From positions 2,728,001 through 2,792,000 of the forward strand of contig NW_026944389.1 in the NCBI RefSeq assembly GCF_033439725.1: a stretch of 64,000 bases of DNA, in the 5' to 3' direction. The translations under genes were made by a program, and so were the position numbers. Positions 13,201-23,421 of the stretch are shown in pieces; within the stretch, counting starts at the first letter, position 1, and each line of letters starts with the position of its first letter. The notes under the pieces were generated by a model, which worked only from the letters and a program-made list of their open reading frames with translations, did no database searches and had not been told where the DNA came from. The DNA comes from Neurospora tetraspora (lineage: Eukaryota; Ascomycota; Sordariomycetes; Sordariales; Sordariaceae).

Positions 13201-16138
13201 AGGCTGCAGGAGGCTGAACATGTGTGCGTATGCCGGCACTGCGGTTACGCCAGGAACCCGTCAGGCTCGTGTATGCCCTGGACGGACAAATGCGTTTCGG
13301 CCAATCGCCTCCTGTCCGAATAGGGAGCCACGACCAACCAACCTTATCTTGCATCTGCCTGTTCGAGGCTGTAAGAAGCAAGGAACAATGTCGGATTGGG
13401 CATTGATGATATCGCCGAGATATCCTCCTCGCTGACTCAAGTCCCATCCATACATACATATCGTACACTTGGGCAAACAAGCCAACAATCGGTGTGCGGT
13501 GTGGTTATCGTGTGGGCTTTGACCTGCCAAAGCTGGTCGGATGCAGGATGTGAGAAGGGAGGCATCATTCGTGCTTGAGTATCTCTCTTGTCGAGCAAGC
13601 GTATCGCCGTCGCGGACAATTGGCAGATCATCTTTGTCTGACCAAGATATTGGAGCATGCCCCTGCCTGGCCATCAAGCCGACCTGTATCAGACGATAAG
13701 ATAGGTAAGTCTACCACAGGAAGCCTTTTCCTCTTTGATCCAGCACGATGCCTCATGGTATCAAGGTTTCGGAGAGTATGGTCATTAAACCGCCCAAGAC
13801 TCTTGCTCTCTCGACGCCTGTAATGACTTGCTAGGGAGGTGGTCGGTAACATCCGAGAGCCAGGTATTGTGGGTTCTATTTTAATCCATGTCATCGTATT
13901 GAGGTTGGGCTGCTAGGGGCGGCCGGCGGACAACGACGTCAGCTATAAGCCGCCCTGATATGATACCTATACCAATCCTGAGATACGAACAGAAAAACGT
14001 GCAACAAAGGGAGAAATAAAGGTCAAGTTCGGTTGAAAGGTGTTCCGGCACTCAATCACCTGTCAAATACGCATTGCATGCGTGCGTCTGCTTGGGAACA
14101 AACTCCCTTGCACCTATCATCCCATCCTGACGGTTTGACGGCACCATTGCTGCAGCACCAGCAGAGGAGCTAGCCGAAAAGTATAACCCACGTTCATTGG
14201 AAAATTACTCTTCTCTGATCAGAGTGTTGACATTTACACCGTCATCAACGCAAGCCACGGTCATGCATGTTCGCTTCCCAAAGAGCGATTATGTTGAAAG
14301 CTGGAAGACGAAGGCGGCTGCCACTATTGACTTGTGCTGCCAGATTAGGAATGGGGCGCGCACAACAAGCCAACCAAAGCCAACCACAGAGCGTGAGGCA
14401 GGCAGGGAAGAGATGTCTTTCTGCAGTCATTCACTCGCGCTGACCGATAAAGCAGCATTTACCACATCGATAGTGGCACTCCAACGTCCTGGTAATGGCT
14501 TACATATCTGTGCTGCGTTGTTGGCAGACCGGTAGTTTGTTATCGATGCTGAGTACCTCGATCTGGATTTCAACACCGTCATCGCATTCGGGCCGCATCG
14601 CATGCGCGAGGTGGGTGGTGCTGAAGACTTGGTGATAGGTTTGATACATGGGCTGCTACGGTAGTACGACTAGTTGGGGATTCCCTTTGAGGAGGGGTCA
14701 CTGATTACACTGATAGGAACCTTCGGTGAGGGAGGAAATTACACGCATCATGGCCAATGATGAAGGAAGCAATACTTGGACGCCGTGGCGGCTCGATCAT
14801 ATGGCGAATGCTGCTTCCCTTCGGCGCCCGCCTATTAAGTGCGGCTGGAGGGGGGAAAAGAAGAAGAACACGACGAGGCTCTCGTAAGCTCTCACAGGTA
14901 CGCTCAGGCACACCCGCACACTCGCACACTCCAGGCACACAAGGCACAAACACCGGAGCAATGAGCTTATGTTCTTCATGCCCTGCCAAGAGGGGACACT
15001 TGTGTCTCGGGAATGCTTCAGAGGGGAACCAATGACTCCTCCCGTATTTTTGTGCCTATGTCGTTCAAGAAATTCCTGAGGGTGTGGTCTGAGTTGTCCA
15101 CGGCCCTACGCAGTTGAGCAGCAACATCCTTCTCGCTTCTCTGCGGCTGACATGGCGTCAGGGTTCGTATGGATTTTACCACGCTGAATGGCACCGTGGA
15201 ACCCCAAAACCCATGGCCTATAACTCGGAGATGGTTATCACCAAGGTTACTTCCTTGCTTAGATGTGCAGTACGTGCGTGCATCTGGTACAGTCGTTCAT
15301 GTTGCGCCGCCGTCCTTACTAAGCGGTGATTTGTACACATACAGCAAAGTCACGAGGCTGTAAGTACCGGTACGGCGTGCGTTACTTAACCAACCGTTGA
15401 ATACGAGATGGGATGGGGGACAGCAAGAGTTCCCTCGTTACTTACCCCCGCCGCCGCACTTTTGTCGGCGTCTCGGGCGTCCACTCAATTATCCGGCGCT
15501 CTGCTTCTTTGCTTTTTCTAGCTCTGCGTTGGACTCGCAGAGGTACATACCGCAACACTCTCGCAGAGTCGCAGCTTACCCTTTCTCGGTGTTGTTGATA
15601 AGCAGCCCATCACCAACCTCGTGTAACGGGATAACAACAAGGAAAAGAAGGAATGGGCTCTGTCGATTGCAATTTGAGATCTGCTTGACTGCGAAGGATG
15701 TTATACGAGTTTGTGAAAAGGTTTGATGATGCTTCAGGAAACGAACAACCCCTTCTTCGGAGCGGAAGAAAATTGCCGACACAAACTGTTGTTGCTGACC
15801 GGATCCAGAAACCCAAACAAAATCTTACCTAACGCCAAGAAGCCTACGAAGTACCAACTAACACACATATAAAACCCCGACTGTTCTACACTACTGCGTG
15901 GAACAGAAGACAAATAAGCCCTTGTGTTAATCTTTCTCGGTGTTATGGTGGACTGAATGGTGGATAAGGTATCGAGGTTTTTGGTAGGCCTCTCTCACCA
16001 AGCTACTGTAGGTAGAGACAAGCCAAGCCCTAAAAAGCCATCCCTAGGGCCCCGAAGAGTCTCAGACTCTCGGCAAGGTTACCTTCTGAATGGATCCAGC
16101 GAGCTGGAAATAGTGTCAGGCAAGGGGGGGACACTGTA
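10293..16138. other. 5.8-kb gene-poor region
   Basis: No gene is supported. Open frames up to 228 codons (for example 11761-12447) are Ser/Pro/Arg-rich with no motif and overlap frames on the other strand. Composition is ordinary and not AT-rich. The leader and promoter of the PP4R3 gene lie at the left end. Confidence 0.5.
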
Positions 16139-16395
16139 CAGTCCAATGCTGGAAAGTTTGTTAGCTTGGTTCTTCCCCCACTTTTCCAAACCAGGGGGTA
16201 CAGGGGTCCTAATTGGCCAAAATGGTCTGAAAGTGGAGGAAAAGTGATCTGAGGGCAGAATCAGTAACTCTCTCGCGCACAAAGGCCTTTTTTCTACTCC
16301 ACTCCAAAGCTATACCCACCCTCAATCCTTCATAACTATCGCTAAAGAGGTCAAATCCAGTGGATTCCAACGGGTCTGGTACCTATCCTTAGCGG

Positions 16396-16404
16396 GTCAA
16401 TTGC
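16396..16404 (+). repeat. Left target-site duplication of the Mutator-like element
   Basis: GTCAATTGC, repeated exactly at 20644-20652 directly outside the inverted repeats. Confidence 0.88.
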
Positions 16405-16494
16405 CGGAACGTGCACATGTAGACCTATTTCCGTCCGCATGTAGACCTCTTTACTTTTTACAGTTGAGTAAGCCCAGTTAGCCACTTAGCCGCG
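16405..16494 (+). repeat. Left terminal inverted repeat of the MULE
   Basis: Aligns with the reverse complement of 20552-20643. The differences are mostly C/T and G/A transitions. The motif CATGTAGACCT occurs twice, about 22 nt apart, and is a candidate transposase-binding repeat. Confidence 0.85.
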
Positions 16495-19400
16495 CGCGAT
16501 TTTGCTGCCTAACTGCCGCTACCGTTGCGCTATCTATTAGCGATCGCTAGTCTTATAGTGTAATTAAATAAAGTTACTACGAGGTTTTACCTTAGTATTA
16601 AGCGATTATTTATAGCAATTATTTATTATCTTTATTATTCTTTTATATAGTATCTTTAACTTCGTAGTATTAATATTCCTCGCCTGCCTGCCGTACGTTA
16701 CGTATTCCTCTAAATAAATTAAACATCCTAACTGATTAAAACAATTAGCGCTGACGGGATTTAAATAGAATTATTAATAATATACTTTCAACTCCGCTTC
16801 GAATAGTTATTTCTAACTGGGGTACGCCTCTCTTTATTAGATTTCTATTACTATTAATCCGCTGCCGCCTTTGCGAAAGATCATAATTACTATAATCTTC
16901 TAACGAATATATTATTAGATAGTAATTTTTAGTATTAATAAGGTCTCTAATATTAGCGAAATTATTATTTACTTCCTTGGGTTATAATAATAAGGTCGCT
17001 ATATTCAATACCATATATAATTATGCCGTATAATAGGGTTTTACTTTAATATTATATAGCTAAACGAAAAGTAAGAAGAGAGGAGAGGAGAGAATTGTCG
17101 TATAAATTGATTATTATTATATATATAGTAATATTTATATAAAATTTAAATAAAGTATTCGAAATATAGCTTCGAAGTGGCTAGGCTATTTATATTAAGT
17201 AAAAATTTTATTAAAGAAGAAGTAAGGTAATTAATAATTCGTTAAAGAAATTAAGAATTTTTATAATTATAATATCGACGTTATTAACTTCGCTAGTAAT
17301 ATTTTTTATTGGTAATAAGTTCGTTTTTATTATAACAAGGCTATTGATATTATTATCGAAAGGTTATTTAGTATAATTAGAATAAACGTACGTTAAATTG
17401 CCTACTATTTAAATAGTACTCTTAAGGACGACGAAAATATTATATTTCTTCCTACTATTATTAATAACCAGTTAGTAATAAAATTACGTAGTTTTTGAGC
17501 CCTTATTATTATTTAGGAGGTTTAAAATATTTAATAGGGTATTTGCTGGGTAAAATATAGTTTTTATATTTTGATAGAAATGTTTATCGATTTGGTAGAA
17601 TAGTATAAGAATATATATAGTATCGAATATTTCGTCGATTATAATTTTTTATTCCTTAACGAATAAAGAGTTATATAAGTATTTTAGACTTTCGATTAAT
17701 ATATAGAGATATAGAGGAAAAATCCCTATATATTATTAGTAAATAATATATATGAAATATTTCTACCTTTATTAATTCTATTATTTAAATTTAGGGTCTT
17801 TAATTTAATTAACCCCTTTTTTTCCCTTGCAAATTAACCGTTTTAATATTCCCCTCTTTAATATTACTAATATTAATACCCTAGGTTATAATTTCAATAT
17901 AAATTTTAGTTTTTTAAGTAGGGAAAGTTAAGAAGATTTCGTATAGTAATTTAATTACTTTAAAAAGCTTTAAGAAGATTATAATATTACTAGCCTATTA
18001 ATACTTATTAACGATTTTAGTAAGGGATTTAAAAAGGCCGTTATTATTACCTACTTAAACGTTCTATATTAATTATATACTTAGTATATTATAAAAAATA
18101 TAAATTATTATGTTAAGAAGAAATAAGTTTAATTAAATAACGTTAAAGTAATTTTTAAAAACAATTTATTTAATTTCCTATTAATTATTTAGGATTCAGA
18201 TAGTAACGGCCTGAATCCTCTATTATATATAGGCCCCAGAACCGTAATTAACGACAATAAATTTAATGAATATATTAACGACGATTTAGAAGAAGATGAC
18301 CTAGAGGAAGTAAAAAACACCGCCGCTATTAGCCGCTTTATTTAGTGACTGAACGATAAGTAAAGAGTTTGTAAAATAGTTAATAAATTAGTAAATAAAG
18401 TTATCGCTCTATAAAATTGTAAAGTGCTTATTTTTAACCCTATTCGTCGATTTTACTAAAATTCGTATAAAGGTTTCTAAAAGGCTTAGAAGTAAATGAT
18501 TTATATTAACGATAAGGATTACTTTAAATAAGTATAGTATTTAATAGTTTATAAATTTAAATGATAAATTCGTAAGTATTAATTTCCTTTCTTTATAATA
18601 TATTATATATCTTTTTTGCCTGCTTGTTTTTATTATTATTAATTAATAACCTCTTTTATTATAATTCTATTAATTTACTTCTATAAATATTACTTTCTAT
18701 AGATTGACGAATTTAGTAACTACGTAATATCGAAATTTAAAAATTATAGTATTAGGGTAACTAATAAAATCGAATTTGTATATAAAGTTATTAAACGCCT
18801 CCTTAAGAATTATTTTTCTTTTCTAAATTAACTATACGAATATATACATTCTATTTACCGTTTTTAAAGAGAAGTATTTAAATTATAATATATTATAGCG
18901 CAGTAAACGTATATATATGAGTATAAAAGGGTAGGGATATTTAATAATTTAGTATTAAAGGTACGTAAAAATATACTTTTTTATTATTACCCTTATAAAT
19001 ATAATTAACCTCTTTTATTCTTTTTTATTTTTTAAAGGTTTAATTAATTAACTTCGTTTTTTTTAATATAAGTAGCGCTGTATACTTTCAAATTTATATA
19101 GTACTAATACTGCTATATTTATAATAATTAATTAAAAGACCCTTATTAAAACCCAAATACAACGTATAAAAAGGTATTTATAATTTAATATAATTTACTT
19201 TATAAGTATTTTATATTATAGTTATTATAAATGCGTCCCTCATTAATATTAATTATAGAGGATATATCTACGTATTAGTAATTAAAAGTGAATAGGAATA
19301 TAAATCTAATTAAAGCTAAACGCTAAACTTATATAATTTAAAATCCTATTATTTTATTTAGCTACTAGAAGTAGGCGGCTATCTCCAACCTAAACCTTAT

Positions 19401-20551
19401 AAATTATATACATAAAATATCGGAGCGAGATTTTATAAACTTGGAAGTCTATAAACTACGAAATTTAGAAGGTAATTAGGAATTTGCCTAATTTACTTAA
19501 CCTACTTAACTTATCGACTATAACCAGTATAATAACCGCTGTATTTCTTTTTATAATAAAGAACTCCGCCGGATAATATAATAAAATACCTAAAGAGGAG
19601 GGAAAAAAGGGGGAATATATAGAAAGGGGGGGTATATAAAGAGGGGGTATATAGAGAGCGTCCTATACCTATAATAATTATATTACTTAAAATAATTTAT
19701 AGCGAACTATTATAAAAGTAATTAATAATATAACTAATAATACGGCTAAAATTATTATAGTACGGTTAATTCTAGCTCTAGCACCTTCTCTAATACTATT
19801 ACTGACGGTTCTAATTCCTTCGCCCTCGCTTTTTTACCTTCTAATTCCCTTATAAAAAGTTTTAGCACCCTCCCCGTTTCCTTATCCCTAAATTTAATAA
19901 TAGAGGTAGCCGTTACAATTTTTTTTCCTTAATTTAGGCGGTTATTAGAATTAATATAGGGATTAGGTGCTAAATACGGTTGAATTAGGGGATTATATAC
20001 TTGCCCGGTTAGAAGTAAGGGAGGTTCTTGTAATTTATACTATAAATTATTATACTAAGCTAATTAATTCTATTATTATTTAGGCGCCTCCTAAAGACCT
20101 AATTAGAAATTTCGTTCCTCCTCCCTTTAATTAATTATAATATAATTTATAAAGTTATATTATATTAATAATATAATATAATTAAACTCTTATAGTTATA
20201 GTATTACCTCTAATACTTGTACGGAGTAGAGGATAGGCGTTAGGGAATTTAAATAGGAGGGCAAATTTTTAATTACTTTCCTAGTATTTTAAGTAGTACT
20301 TATATAGCAGGTATTAAAATTAGTGTAGGTACGTACATTTTAGGTAGTAAGTATAATATATATAGTAATAAAGCTAGTATAGAGGATAGTAATATTATTA
20401 GTAACCATAGTATTAACCTCTTTAGTAGTAGATAATTGATTAGATTAATAATTTTAAATACTCTTATATAAAAAAGATTACGTAAAAGATGTAGATTTAA
20501 CGATACGCGGGCTTCGATTTGGTGACTTTATTTGTACGGCGGTATAGGCGG

Positions 20552-20643
20552 CGCGGCTGGGCGGCTAGTTGGGCTTATTTAGTTGTAAAAAGTGGGGGGG
20601 TCTACGTGCGGACGGAAATGGGTCTACGTGTGCACGGATTCCG
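20552..20643 (-). repeat. Right terminal inverted repeat of the MULE
   Basis: Reverse-complement partner of 16405-16494. It keeps more C and G (CACGTAGACCC twice) than the left copy, so the left end has suffered more transitions. Confidence 0.85.
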
Positions 20644-20652
20644 GTCAATTGC
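20644..20652 (+). repeat. Right target-site duplication of the Mutator-like element
   Basis: GTCAATTGC, identical to 16396-16404. Confidence 0.88.
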
Positions 20653-20873
20653 ACACAGTCTCCCCTTTTACCCACTTTTACCCACGGTTCAGAGGGCTTG
20701 GCTGGCCGTCTAGCTTTCCCTATTGCAGCACTCTCTTCAAAAGTCGTCGTTTTGAGTGCAACCCTCAAAATCGATGCAAAATCGAGGCAGTTTTACTGGC
20801 TGAACCCCCTTGTAAGAAAAGGTACAAAATCCCTGTTACGTACCAAGCTAACAAACTTTCCAGGGCTGGATTG

Positions 20874-21876
20874 TACGTACACAATGAGCGGACAGGGGCT
20901 CACGAAGGACCGCCGGCGGCCCCGTGTACAGAGGTACCTCTACCCTATCATCTTTTTGCCCTGCTGAGGTTACTTCAACTCTTGGGTACAGCTTCACTCA
21001 CAACCATCTTTGCCCGCTTCTTTGGTCCGATAGCAACCAACCCCGCCAGGCGTGCAGCGAGGGAGATGCGGCTTCTCTTCCACTGATTCGATTCCCAGGG
21101 ACTCGTTCAATGCGTTGGCGTACCCATCTTTTCAGTCTCAATTCCTCTTTCGGGAGCGGGAGATGGGAACTCGAGTGGTGGGTGGTGACCCCCCACCGCG
21201 TGGCTGACGGCGTTGTTGTTGTGTTGTTGCTCCTTGCTGCAGCTTCTCGCTTCGTGCTTCTCCTTCTGCTTCTTTCGTTCGTTCCATTCCCAATGCCCAG
21301 TCATCGTGGTCGTACCGTGTAGGTACTCATCGGTCATGGTGCTTCCCATGGGGAAACCAGCCAAATGTCTGGCTGCTCGGATGTGGAATATGCCCTTGTA
21401 AGCTGCAGCGGTGCTATCTGTTTCCGGGTTCGTGACCGGTCAGAGCTGTAGCTGATGGGGAGAACTCCATGGTGGGTGAGGCCATTGACCTTTGAAATGT
21501 CAGCCAATGTACTTCGCCTTGATGTAAGTTTACCCCTCCCTGGCTTCTAGTTTCCCGGGGTCACCTCCTTTCTCTTTCCGCCACTTCTTTGTACAGCCGA
21601 GAACCAGCAGGCGGGATATATAACCTCCCACCCCAACCCGCCTTTTCCTATCCCTGTTTAATCAATAATTCTTTCCCAGTTCCGTGTCTATATATCTATC
21701 CTCCGGCCCTCGACATTACATTCACTTATTTTCGGTCCATTCATCTGACCAACTAGATAAGCGAAGACACTTACCCATCTGTTACGCTACCAATCTTACC
21801 TACATCTTGGGGGATCTGTACGGCAACACTTCATATACATCGTATCAGGTGCCGCTTGGACACCTGACGGCCCACC
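20874..21876. other. Promoter/leader region of the Ser-rich protein gene
   Basis: No gene is seen. The + strand becomes CT-rich after about 21530, and the segment 21590-21876 looks like promoter and leader. Confidence 0.5.
21617..21623 (+). promoter_or_regulatory. Possible TATA box
   Basis: TATATAA about 255 nt upstream of the ATG at 21877, followed by pyrimidine-rich leader sequence. The assignment rests on position and motif only. Confidence 0.35.
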
Positions 21877-23421
21877 ATGTCGGTCTTCTCTCTGATCAAA
21901 CGGAGTCGGCAAGCAGCAAAGGAGCAAAACGCAAAGAAGGCCGAAAAGGACAAGGCAGAGGCCAAGGTCCCATACAAGCACGTACCCAAGCATGCCGCCG
22001 TTGATGCTCTCATGGGTGGTCCAACGGGCTGGAAGGAGGCCGATCGACTCAGAATCATGGAGGAGAACCGAAGGAGGAGTGCGATGACAGCAAACGGCAT
22101 GGGCATGCCGAGCGGGCTTTCAACTCCAGTCCACGCCGGCGTCTTCACCCGCTCCAACACCAGTCTCACACACGTCTCATACAGCAACCCCAGCGGCTAC
22201 GCCACACCCGTCCCTCACATTCCCCGAGCATACAGCTACCACGGCACGACCCCGGGGTGGAGCCATCATGGCGGTGAGATCAGTTATCTCTCGATCGACA
22301 TGGCTGGAGCTGCCAGCAGTGGAACATCGATAAAGGGGAAAGAGAAGGAAGTTCGGCGTCCCAGGCTCGACTATGGCCCAACCAGCAGATCTTCAAGCAG
22401 GCTTTCAGCAGCCGGTGGACGATTTCTCCTCGAAGGAGGGTCCGGGTCTGCCCCCCGAACGAGGGACGGCTCAAGCTCCCCCGTCCAAAGCTCCAGCAAC
22501 TCCAGCAGCTCGGAAGACGATTTGGAGATTAAGCCTGTGAAGCAATATACCAGCGCGGTGACAACCTCAAGTCCGCTCGCGGGACTATCGAGTCGGCCGG
22601 TAAGCGACACCGACTCTGTCCACCGTCTTCACCCCGGCCATGCCCGAAACATGTCGAACTCATCATACAAACAAGCAGGACGATCCTCGTCGCCCAGACA
22701 ATCACCCTCGAGGAGTAGTCCGACCAGGGCAGGAGGAGGTTCAAGCAGCAACAGCAGCGCTTCGCTGAGTGCCGCCGGCATCCCGCCCGTCCCATCAATC
22801 CCTCCCATGCAATTCGGTGGCACTCTCGCCCTTCCCACCTCCTCGTCGTCATCCAGCTCCAACAACTCCGGGAGTAATAATTCCTCCTCGCACAGGAGTT
22901 CGCACCCAATTCCACCGCCCATGGTGGTAGAAGAAGATGCATCAGAACTCTCGGAAGACAGCCTCCAATCGACCGGCACCGGCACCGCCACTCCCCCCAT
23001 CGGCACCGCCGTCTCAACGGCTCCCGGTCCCACAGCACGCACCGCCGCCGCCGTGCGGACGAACTCACCAAAGACCAAACCCACCCAGTTCGGCGCCGAG
23101 CTAGAACCGATCCAATCCAACGTCGTATCCAACACTACCGACAACACGCACACCGACTCCGGATCAGGCTTGCCATACAAGAAGTATTCCAGCCAAAAGG
23201 AACGGTCATTCGTCGCTACTACCGCTCTACCCACATCATTCGACGAAGCGAGCTTGGCGGTTCCGCAGCAATTGGTGACGCTTCCTCAGCAATTGGTGAC
23301 GCTTCCTCAGCAACCGGCGAAGTTGGGGAAACGGCCGAAGAATACTACCTCTAAGGAGGAGGGAAGAAAGAAGAGTCGATGGAGCTTTATGAGTAGTAGG
23401 CGGACGGCTGTTGCTGTATAA
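21877..23421 (+). CDS. Ser-rich protein of unknown function
   Basis: A single exon of 514 residues. The N-terminus (MSVFSLIKRSRQAAKEQNAKKAEKDK..., then PYKHVPKHAAVDALMGGPTGWKEADR) is Lys/Ala-rich, helical, and looks like the conserved part. Residues ~90-150 contain ordered SYSNPSGYATPVPHIPRAYSYHGTTPGWSHHG. The rest is disordered Ser/Thr/Pro with poly-Ser tracts. Near the C-terminus QQLVTLP is repeated in tandem, and the tail is basic (KEEGRKKSRWSFMSSRR). No domain, signal peptide or membrane span is visible. It resembles fungal hypothetical proteins with a conserved N-terminal patch, but I do not recognise a family. The ATG follows a CT-rich leader and a possible TATA box. Confidence 0.8.
   Translation: MSVFSLIKRSRQAAKEQNAKKAEKDKAEAKVPYKHVPKHAAVDALMGGPTGWKEADRLRIMEENRRRSAMTANGMGMPSGLSTPVHAGVFTRSNTSLTHVSYSNPSGYATPVPHIPRAYSYHGTTPGWSHHGGEISYLSIDMAGAASSGTSIKGKEKEVRRPRLDYGPTSRSSSRLSAAGGRFLLEGGSGSAPRTRDGSSSPVQSSSNSSSSEDDLEIKPVKQYTSAVTTSSPLAGLSSRPVSDTDSVHRLHPGHARNMSNSSYKQAGRSSSPRQSPSRSSPTRAGGGSSSNSSASLSAAGIPPVPSIPPMQFGGTLALPTSSSSSSSNNSGSNNSSSHRSSHPIPPPMVVEEDASELSEDSLQSTGTGTATPPIGTAVSTAPGPTARTAAAVRTNSPKTKPTQFGAELEPIQSNVVSNTTDNTHTDSGSGLPYKKYSSQKERSFVATTALPTSFDEASLAVPQQLVTLPQQLVTLPQQPAKLGKRPKNTTSKEEGRKKSRWSFMSSRRTAVAV

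Larger units (their letters stand above)
16405..20643. mobile_element. RIP-degraded Mutator-like DNA transposon (MULE)
   Basis: A 4239-bp element bounded by inverted repeats of about 90 nt (16405-16494 and 20552-20643), both starting CGGAA, flanked by the 9-bp duplication GTCAATTGC. A 9-bp duplication with long TIRs is the mark of Mutator-like elements (the Fusarium element Hop has the same design). The interior is extremely AT-rich, with CpA and TpG scarce and TpA abundant, as RIP leaves repeats. No intact transposase frame remains; around 18250-18340 on the + strand a degraded frame still shows an acidic stretch (NDDLEEDDLEEVKN). Strand and ancestral gene order are not assigned. Confidence 0.85.
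16139..20873. mobile_element. Tc1/mariner-type MITE, copy A, split by a Mutator-like element
   Basis: The element starts CAGTCCAATGCTGG after TA (16137-16138) and ends with the inverted match CCAGGGCTGGATTG before TA (20874-20875). The inverted match runs about 35 nt into each end (GGAAAGTTTGTTAGCTTGG on both sides). Without the 4239-bp insertion and one 9-bp target copy it would be 487 bp. Two relatives in this window (24082-24374 and 44432-44692) share the termini, the TA duplication and an internal CAGGGG...ATTGGCC motif. No coding capacity is seen, so it is non-autonomous. Confidence 0.85.

Noticed and set aside
18191-18219. Short inverted repeat AGGATTCAG...CTGAATCCT inside the MULE
   Set aside because: A 9-bp stem within long AT-rich DNA can arise by chance and nothing else supports a function.
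16380-20650. Reading the AT-rich block as a centromere or mitochondrial insert
   Set aside because: Sharp edges, matching inverted repeats and a 9-bp duplication show a DNA transposon; no mitochondrial gene is recognisable.
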